DNA of 64,000 nucleotides, from NCBI RefSeq assembly GCF_004123905.1, contig NZ_MZXW01000015.1, positions 124,001 through 188,000 of the forward strand. The letters run 5' to 3'. The stretch comes from Bradyrhizobium betae (lineage in GTDB: Bacteria; Pseudomonadota; Alphaproteobacteria; Rhizobiales; Xanthobacteraceae). Made by a program: the position numbers and the translations under genes. A model generated the notes under the pieces. It did no database searches. It worked only from the letters and a program-made list of their open reading frames with translations, and was not told the DNA's origin. This document shows, piece after piece, positions 59,117 to 64,000 of the stretch. The stretch's first letter is position 1. Each line of letters begins with the position of its first letter.

Positions 59117-61144
59117 ATGTCCAGCTCACTTCCAAGGCAACTCAATTTCAATCGACTATCGGAGCAATCGAGCGAGATGGATTCCGTGAACGCGACCAGC
59201 CGCGAAGCTTTGGAATCGAAAGTATTGGAATCGAGCATCGCGTCGGCGACCGAAGGCGTCATCGGCTTGCAGCAAGCCGACGGCCATTGGGTGTTCGAGC
59301 TCGAGGCCGACTGCACGATTCCAGCCGAATACGTTCTGCTGCGTCATTATCTCGCCGAGCCCGTCGACACCGCGCTCGAAGCCAAGATCGCGAACTATCT
59401 GCGCCGCGTTCAGGGCGCCCATGGCGGCTGGCCGCTGGTGCATGACGGCGCGTTCGACATGAGCGCCAGCGTGAAGGCCTACTTCGCGCTGAAGATGATC
59501 GGCGATTCCGTCGATGCCCCGCATATGGTGCGTGCGCGCGAGGCGATCCATTCCCGCGGCGGTGCGATCAACAGCAACGTCTTCACACGCTTCCTGCTCG
59601 CGACGTTCGGTGTGGTGACCTGGCGCGCGGTGCCGGTGCTGCCGATCGAGATCGTGCTGCTGCCGTTCTGGTCGCCGTTCCACCTCAACAAGATTTCCTA
59701 CTGGGCGCGCACCACCATGGTGCCGCTGATGGTGATCGCCGCGCTGAAGCCGCTGGCGAGGAATCCGAAGGGCGTCGGCATCGACGAGTTGTTCCTGCAG
59801 GATCCGCGCTCGATCGGCATGACCGCGAAGGCGCCGCACCAGAGCATGGCCTGGTTCGTGCTGTTCCGCGCGCTCGATGCGATCTTGCGCGTGGTCGAGC
59901 CGATGTTTCCGAAGCGCCTGCGCAAGCGCGCGATCGATGCCGCGCTCGCCTTCACCGAGGAGCGGCTCAACGGCGAGGACGGCATGGGCGCGATCTATCC
60001 GCCCATGGCCAACATCGTCATGATGTACGACGCGCTCGGCAAGGACGAGAACTTCCCGCCGCGCGCGATCACGCGCCGGGGCATCGACAAGCTGCTCGTG
60101 ATCAAGGACGACGAGGCCTATTGCCAGCCCTGCGTCTCGCCGGTGTGGGATACGACGCTGACGGCTCATGCGTTGCTGGAAGCCGGCGGCGACAAGGCGG
60201 TGCCTGCGGCCAAGCAGGGCCTCGACTGGCTGATCCCGAAGCAGGAGCTCGAGGTGAAGGGCGACTGGGCGGTGAAGCGGCCCGACGTACGTCCGGGCGG
60301 CTGGGCCTTCCAGTACAACAACGCGCATTATCCCGATCTCGACGACACCGCGGTGGTGGTGATGTCGATGGACCGCATGCGCCGGGAGCACGGTGCGACC
60401 GGCTATGATGCCGCGATCGACCGTGGCCGGGAGTGGATCGAGGGTATGCAGAGCGACGACGGCGGCTGGGCTGCCTTCGACGTCAACAATCTCGAATATT
60501 ATCTGAACAACATCCCGTTCTCGGACCACGGCGCGCTGCTCGACCCGCCGACCGAGGACGTCACGGCGCGCTGCATCTCGATGCTGGCCCAGCTCGGTGA
60601 GACCGAGAAGAGCAGCAAGCACGTCGCCGATGGTGTTGCCTACCTCCGCAAGACCCAGCACCCGGAAGGGTCTTGGTACGGCCGCTGGGGCATGAACTTC
60701 ATCTATGGAACCTGGTCGGTGCTCTGTGCCCTGAACATGGCCGGCGTCCGCCACGACGACCCCATGATCCGGAAGGCCGCCGGCTGGCTGGCCTCGATCC
60801 AGAACCAGGACGGCGGCTGGGGCGAGGATGCCGTCAGCTACCGGCTCGACTACAAGGGCTGGGAAGCAGCCCCCTCGACCGCCTCGCAAACGGCATGGGC
60901 CTTGCTTGCCCTGATGGCGGCAGGCGAGGTTGATCACCCGGCCGTCGCCCGCGGGGTGGAGTACCTGATTGCAACACAGAACAAAAAAGGACTGTGGGAC
61001 GAGCAGCGGTACACCGCCACGGGCTTTCCGCGTGTATTCTATCTGCGGTATCATGGTTACCCGAAGTTCTTTCCGCTGTGGGCGTTGGCGCGGTATCGGA
61101 ACTTGCGGAACACCAACAGCAGGGTGGTAGGGGTCGGGATGTGA
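59117..61144 (+). CDS. shc: Squalene-hopene cyclase
   Basis: A 675-residue triterpene cyclase that folds squalene to hopene and diplopterol at the inner membrane. The catalytic acid motif is Asp407-Leu-Asp409-Asp410-Thr-Ala in HYPDLDDTAVV. Several QW repeats are visible (QQADGHWVFE; QSDDGGWAAF; QHPEGSWYGRWG; QNQDGGWGED). The start is uncertain: ATG 59117 was chosen; 59177 is an alternative and TTG 59093 overlaps hpnE. The stop overlaps the hpnG GTG by three bases, so translation is coupled. Confidence 0.95.
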   Translation: MSSSLPRQLNFNRLSEQSSEMDSVNATSREALESKVLESSIASATEGVIGLQQADGHWVFELEADCTIPAEYVLLRHYLAEPVDTALEAKIANYLRRVQGAHGGWPLVHDGAFDMSASVKAYFALKMIGDSVDAPHMVRAREAIHSRGGAINSNVFTRFLLATFGVVTWRAVPVLPIEIVLLPFWSPFHLNKISYWARTTMVPLMVIAALKPLARNPKGVGIDELFLQDPRSIGMTAKAPHQSMAWFVLFRALDAILRVVEPMFPKRLRKRAIDAALAFTEERLNGEDGMGAIYPPMANIVMMYDALGKDENFPPRAITRRGIDKLLVIKDDEAYCQPCVSPVWDTTLTAHALLEAGGDKAVPAAKQGLDWLIPKQELEVKGDWAVKRPDVRPGGWAFQYNNAHYPDLDDTAVVVMSMDRMRREHGATGYDAAIDRGREWIEGMQSDDGGWAAFDVNNLEYYLNNIPFSDHGALLDPPTEDVTARCISMLAQLGETEKSSKHVADGVAYLRKTQHPEGSWYGRWGMNFIYGTWSVLCALNMAGVRHDDPMIRKAAGWLASIQNQDGGWGEDAVSYRLDYKGWEAAPSTASQTAWALLALMAAGEVDHPAVARGVEYLIATQNKKGLWDEQRYTATGFPRVFYLRYHGYPKFFPLWALARYRNLRNTNSRVVGVGM

Positions 61145-61890
61145 CTTTGGGGACGGGGGACTATCTTACCGCGGGCAATGCCATTGATCCGCGGCCGATC
61201 TTGATCGTGACTGGACTGGTTCAGGAGGCCCGCATCGCGGCCGGGCCCGGCATGGCCGTGATCTGCTCGTCCAGCAGCCCGACCCAGTTGCGGGCACTTC
61301 TGACCGTGGTGGATCCCGAGACGATTCGCGGCGTGATCTCGTTCGGCGTGGCCGGCGGGCTCGACCCGACGCTGCGCTCCGGCGACGTCGTGCTGGCGAC
61401 CGAGGTGCTCTCCGGCGATACCCGCTGGGCCGCCGGCCTGTCGCTCGGTGACGACCTGATCGACCGCCTGACCTCGGGCCGCCGCCGCGTCGTGCGCGGC
61501 AGCCTCGCCGGCGCCGAGGAAGTGGTCACCAAGCGCGCCTGCAAGGCGGCGCTGCACTCCGAGACCGGCGCGTCCGCCGTCGACATGGAAAGCCACATCG
61601 CGGCCGCCTACGCCGCCGAGGCCGGGCTACCCTTCGCCGCCGTCCGCGTCATCAGCGATCCCGCCCATCGCGCCCTTCCGGCACTCGCCCGCGCCGCCAT
61701 CAAGCCAAACGGCCAGATCGACCTCGCCGCCGTGCTGCGCGGCATCGTGCGCAACCCGGCGACGCTGCATGCGCTGGTCTCGACCGGCATCGACTTCAAC
61801 CGCGCGCTGCGTTCCTTGCGCGGCTGCCGCGATTATCTGATCGGCACGGAGCTGGTCGAGAGGGAGGCCGTGGTCGCCGAGGCGGCCTGA
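61141..61890 (+). CDS. hpnG: Hopanoid-associated phosphorylase HpnG
   Basis: A 249-residue nucleoside-phosphorylase-like protein. ICSSSSPTQLRALL, VISFGVAGGLDPTLRSGDVVLATEV and SAVDMESHIAAAYAAEAGLPFAAVRVISDPA follow the purine nucleoside phosphorylase/MTA nucleosidase fold, with the DMES motif holding the nucleoside ribose. HpnG releases adenine from adenosylhopane to start the ribose-derived side chain. The GTG at 61141 overlaps the shc stop (GTGA) after AGGGGTCGG. It is the last gene of the operon here; a terminator follows 22 bp on. Confidence 0.93.
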   Translation: MTLGTGDYLTAGNAIDPRPILIVTGLVQEARIAAGPGMAVICSSSSPTQLRALLTVVDPETIRGVISFGVAGGLDPTLRSGDVVLATEVLSGDTRWAAGLSLGDDLIDRLTSGRRRVVRGSLAGAEEVVTKRACKAALHSETGASAVDMESHIAAAYAAEAGLPFAAVRVISDPAHRALPALARAAIKPNGQIDLAAVLRGIVRNPATLHALVSTGIDFNRALRSLRGCRDYLIGTELVEREAVVAEAA

Positions 61891-61911
61891 GCGCTGCGTC
61901 GATCAAATAAG

Positions 61912-61946
61912 AAAGGCCCGGTCGCCATCGGCGATCGGGCTTTTTC
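61912..61946 (+). terminator. Intrinsic terminator of the hpn operon
   Basis: An 11-pair stem with one wobble (GCCCGGTCGCC / GGCGATCGGGC) followed by TTTTT lies 22 bp after hpnG. It ends the hpnC-hpnG transcription unit before any hpnH gene. Confidence 0.88.
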
Positions 61947-61955
61947 GTTTGATGC

Positions 61956-62020
61956 CGTAACCCGGACGGAGCGAAATTGCCCGCCATAGCTCGGCGAGCG
62001 AAGGCGGAAGCGCAATCCGG
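61956..62020. repeat. Degenerate GTA(G/A)CCCGG...CAATCCGG palindrome, copy 3
   Basis: This piece starts GTAACCCGGACGGAGCG and ends GCGCAATCCGG; it shares its core words with the copies at 15097 and 23029 but its arms have diverged. Internally GCCCGCCATAGCTCGGCGAG forms a smaller imperfect palindrome. Confidence 0.5.
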
Positions 62021-62093
62021 CACCTTGCAACGTGAAGATTCGCGTGGTTTCCGCTCGACGTGACTGTTGTTAGTCCTCCGGGGTATTCATTGG

Positions 62094-62618
62094 ATGTCGC
62101 TTGAATCACTCGTCCGCAAATTAGAGCCCCCACTACGTCCCTTGGAAGCAACAGGCGACTGGTCCTCCATTGAAGACGCCATGGGCGTCGCGTTCCCGGA
62201 TGACTTCAAGAGATTCATAGGAATCTACGGAAGCGGTGTGATCGGAGAGTTCCTTACGATTCTAAATCCCTTCTCCACGAGACCCGAGCTAAATTTGCCG
62301 AAGCAGTCCAGGCGGCAGTTGGACGTGCTGCTTGCTTTGCAAGACACGTTCGGCGAACAAATCCCGTTCAAGCTGCACCCGATCAAAGGCGGCCTATTGC
62401 CGGTAGGCATCACGGACAATGGAGATGTAATCCATTGGCTCACAAGTGGCGGTGCAGCTGATTGGACAATTGTCGTGAACGAGGCGCGCAGTCCTGACTA
62501 CGAACATTTTGCATGTTGCCTGACCCAGTTCATCGAGGGCGTGATCGAAAGATCGATCCGCTGTCGGGCATTTCCGCTTTCCATTTTTCAAGCTCTTCCC
62601 GCATTCCGCAGCTTGTGA
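62094..62618 (+). CDS. SMI1/KNR4 (SUKH)-like protein
   Basis: A 174-residue protein with the start pattern of the SUKH superfamily: WSSIEDAMGVAFPDDFKRFIGIYGSGVIGEFLTILNPFS, then LLPVGITDNGDVIHWLTSG and an Asp-rich C-terminal turn. Many bacterial SUKH proteins neutralise polymorphic toxins, although others are not immunity factors. No toxin gene is adjacent. Base composition is clearly less GC-rich than the surrounding genes, hinting at acquisition. It lies where hopanoid clusters often carry hpnH. The start at MSLESLVRKL has no strong ribosome site. Confidence 0.75.
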   Translation: MSLESLVRKLEPPLRPLEATGDWSSIEDAMGVAFPDDFKRFIGIYGSGVIGEFLTILNPFSTRPELNLPKQSRRQLDVLLALQDTFGEQIPFKLHPIKGGLLPVGITDNGDVIHWLTSGGAADWTIVVNEARSPDYEHFACCLTQFIEGVIERSIRCRAFPLSIFQALPAFRSL

Positions 62619-62658
62619 CCGGGCAGCAGCCTGCGCATCGCTTGAGCTGAACAAGAGA

Positions 62659-62692
62659 AAGGCCCGGTCACCACCATTGGCGACCGGGCCTT
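62659..62692. terminator. Bidirectional terminator between SUKH-like and ROK genes
   Basis: A perfect 11-bp stem AAGGCCCGGTC / GACCGGGCCTT with a 12-base loop lies between two convergent genes, 41 bp after the SUKH stop and 25 bp after the ROK stop on the opposite strand. Its stem words resemble the hpnG terminator at 61912. Confidence 0.85.
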
Positions 62693-62716
62693 CTGTATTT
62701 TGGCGCCTTCCCGTGC

Positions 62717-63985
62717 TCACTCAGTCGCCTCCATGCGGGTTCGGTCCACGACCCACAGCGTCCGTCGCACCATGCCCTCGACAATTGCCGCCGACTCGCT
62801 TGGACGCAGATAGATCGCCGTGGACTTGAGCAGCCATGGCAACACCGCTTGCTCGAGCCGCTCCTCATAGGCGCGGCGCATCATGTCGAACGCCTGCAGG
62901 CCGGGTCCCGCCAGGATCACATGGTGTGGGCGCAGCACGGATATCGTTGCCGCGACCGCCTCGGCAAGCGCGCGACCTGCCTGCTGGAATACGTGCTCGA
63001 GCCGGGGATCGCCGCCCCGCGCGCGCTCGCGCAGGAGGGCCATCTGCGCCTCGGAAGGCTGCTGCGAGGCCGCCGGCGGCAAGTCGAGAAAGGTGCGAGC
63101 GTCGCGGTAGAGCGCGTAGTCGGCGAGATGGGCCTCGATGCAGCCGCGCTGGCCGCAGCGGCATTGCGGCCCGTTCGATCCCAATTTGATATGGCCAATT
63201 TCGCTGCCGGCGCCGGCGCCCCAGCGCGCTTCACCGTCGACAACGACGCCCATGCCGACGCCGTGGCCGACCATGATCGTGGCCGAGAGGCCCTGCGCCA
63301 GTGACGGCTCCGCGGCAGAGAGTGCGAGCGCAACCGCGACAGCGTCGTTCGCCATTACGACTTCGGCGCCGAAGGCCTGGCGCACCGGCTTCACCAGGTC
63401 GATATCGGTGACGGACAGTGCCGGACTCCACAGATGCCGGCCGGTGTCCGCGTTCACGATACCCTGCAGGGCAATGCCTATTCCCAACAGGCGATGGCGC
63501 GGCGTGGCCGTCGCTCCAAGCATCGCATCGATCTGCGCAATCACGAGATCGCACAGCGCGCCCGCATCGAGAGCCCGCGTCGCGATTTCGAGCCGCGATT
63601 GCGCCAGGCCGGAGCCGCTGAAATCCGCGATCAGCGTTTCAATCAGATTCATGCGCAGCGAGATCGCGATGATGCGGCCGAACTCCGGGTTCAGGGTCAG
63701 CAGCACGGCGGGCCGGCCACGGCGGCGGCCGTTCAGTCCGTCCGCATCGTCTTCGTCGGTGTCGTCGGGCCATGAGGTTGCCGCTGTCTCGGTCTCGCAC
63801 AGCAACTCCTCCGCGATCAGCCGCGACGTCAGGCCGGAAACGGCGGGGAAGCTCAGTCCCGTACTCCGTGCGAGCTCCACACGCGGCAACGGCCCCTGGC
63901 GTCGCAAGACTTCCACGAGGCGGCCGCGGTTCGAGCCGCGGGCAGGGCTTGAAATGCGTCTCGGCGGCTCAATTTGGTCAACCAT
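62717..63985 (-). CDS. ROK-family transcriptional regulator
   Basis: A 422-residue regulator with an N-terminal winged helix (LVEVLRRQGPLPRVELARSTGLSFPAVSGLTSRLI, about 23-57). A ROK sugar-kinase-like domain follows, with GIGIALQGIVNADTG, Asp214 in MANDAVAVA, Glu262 and His265 in SEIGHIKLG, and the zinc motif QCRCGQRGCIEAH (Cys275, Cys277, Cys282). Such proteins repress sugar-uptake or sugar-use operons and respond to a sugar. The kinase-like residues are mostly kept. It begins 15 bp from the right edge, so its target operon may lie outside the window. It converges with the SUKH-like gene. Confidence 0.93.
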   Translation of the reverse strand: MVDQIEPPRRISSPARGSNRGRLVEVLRRQGPLPRVELARSTGLSFPAVSGLTSRLIAEELLCETETAATSWPDDTDEDDADGLNGRRRGRPAVLLTLNPEFGRIIAISLRMNLIETLIADFSGSGLAQSRLEIATRALDAGALCDLVIAQIDAMLGATATPRHRLLGIGIALQGIVNADTGRHLWSPALSVTDIDLVKPVRQAFGAEVVMANDAVAVALALSAAEPSLAQGLSATIMVGHGVGMGVVVDGEARWGAGAGSEIGHIKLGSNGPQCRCGQRGCIEAHLADYALYRDARTFLDLPPAASQQPSEAQMALLRERARGGDPRLEHVFQQAGRALAEAVAATISVLRPHHVILAGPGLQAFDMMRRAYEERLEQAVLPWLLKSTAIYLRPSESAAIVEGMVRRTLWVVDRTRMEATE

Positions 63986-64000
63986 GTTGTCTCTTTAATT

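Overview
The window is high-GC chromosomal DNA from an alphaproteobacterium, most likely Bradyrhizobium or a close relative such as Rhodopseudomonas. Three things support this: a hopanoid cluster that includes the C-2 methylase hpnP, several Liv-type ABC transporter genes, and repeated intergenic palindromes with a 'GTAGCCCG-GATGGAGCGCAGCGC' theme seen in this group. Genus placement is an inference. No rRNA, tRNA, CRISPR array, prophage or insertion sequence was recognised.

Region 1 (1-15.1 kb) is catabolic. After the 3' part of alkB comes a leftward homoprotocatechuate (4-hydroxyphenylacetate) meta-cleavage operon: hpaH, hpaF, hpaE, hpaD, an FAH-family hpaG-like gene and a thiamine-diphosphate enzyme. 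It diverges from its MarR repressor hpaR, and a perfect 16-bp palindrome sits in the shared promoter. A rightward Liv-type ABC transporter with a fused permease-ATPase follows, then an HpaI/GarL-type aldolase and a galactarate/altronate dehydratase.

Region 2 (15.2-24 kb) holds a predicted peptide-ligase/transglutaminase system: a transglutaminase-DUF2126 protein, a circularly permuted ATP-grasp plus alpha-E protein, and a second transglutaminase. An HD-domain hydrolase and an alpha/beta hydrolase follow. This is the least understood system in the window.

Region 3 (24-46 kb) is mixed accessory material. It contains two tandem hybrid histidine kinases, an HdeD-like membrane protein, an orphan ABC binding protein, an acyl-CoA dehydrogenase, an RlpA-like secreted protein and an unrecognised polytopic membrane protein. 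A LysR/MFS pair is followed by a cupin gene and an alcohol dehydrogenase gene that are both broken. Then come an epoxide hydrolase, a MarR/phosphatase/M81 peptidase group divergent from a flavin monooxygenase, a Gly/Trp-rich secreted protein and a chemotaxis receptor.

Region 4 (46.4-61.9 kb) is the hopanoid region: eutB, hpnP, eutC, hpnN, four accessory genes, then hpnC, hpnD, hpnE, shc and hpnG in one tightly overlapping operon. HpnD, HpnC and HpnE make squalene from farnesyl diphosphate, Shc cyclises it, HpnG works on the adenosylhopane side chain, HpnP methylates C-2 and HpnN moves hopanoids to the outer membrane. hpnP lies between the two subunit genes of B12-dependent ethanolamine ammonia-lyase. 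hpnH does not follow hpnG; a terminator, a SUKH/SMI1-like gene and a ROK regulator do.
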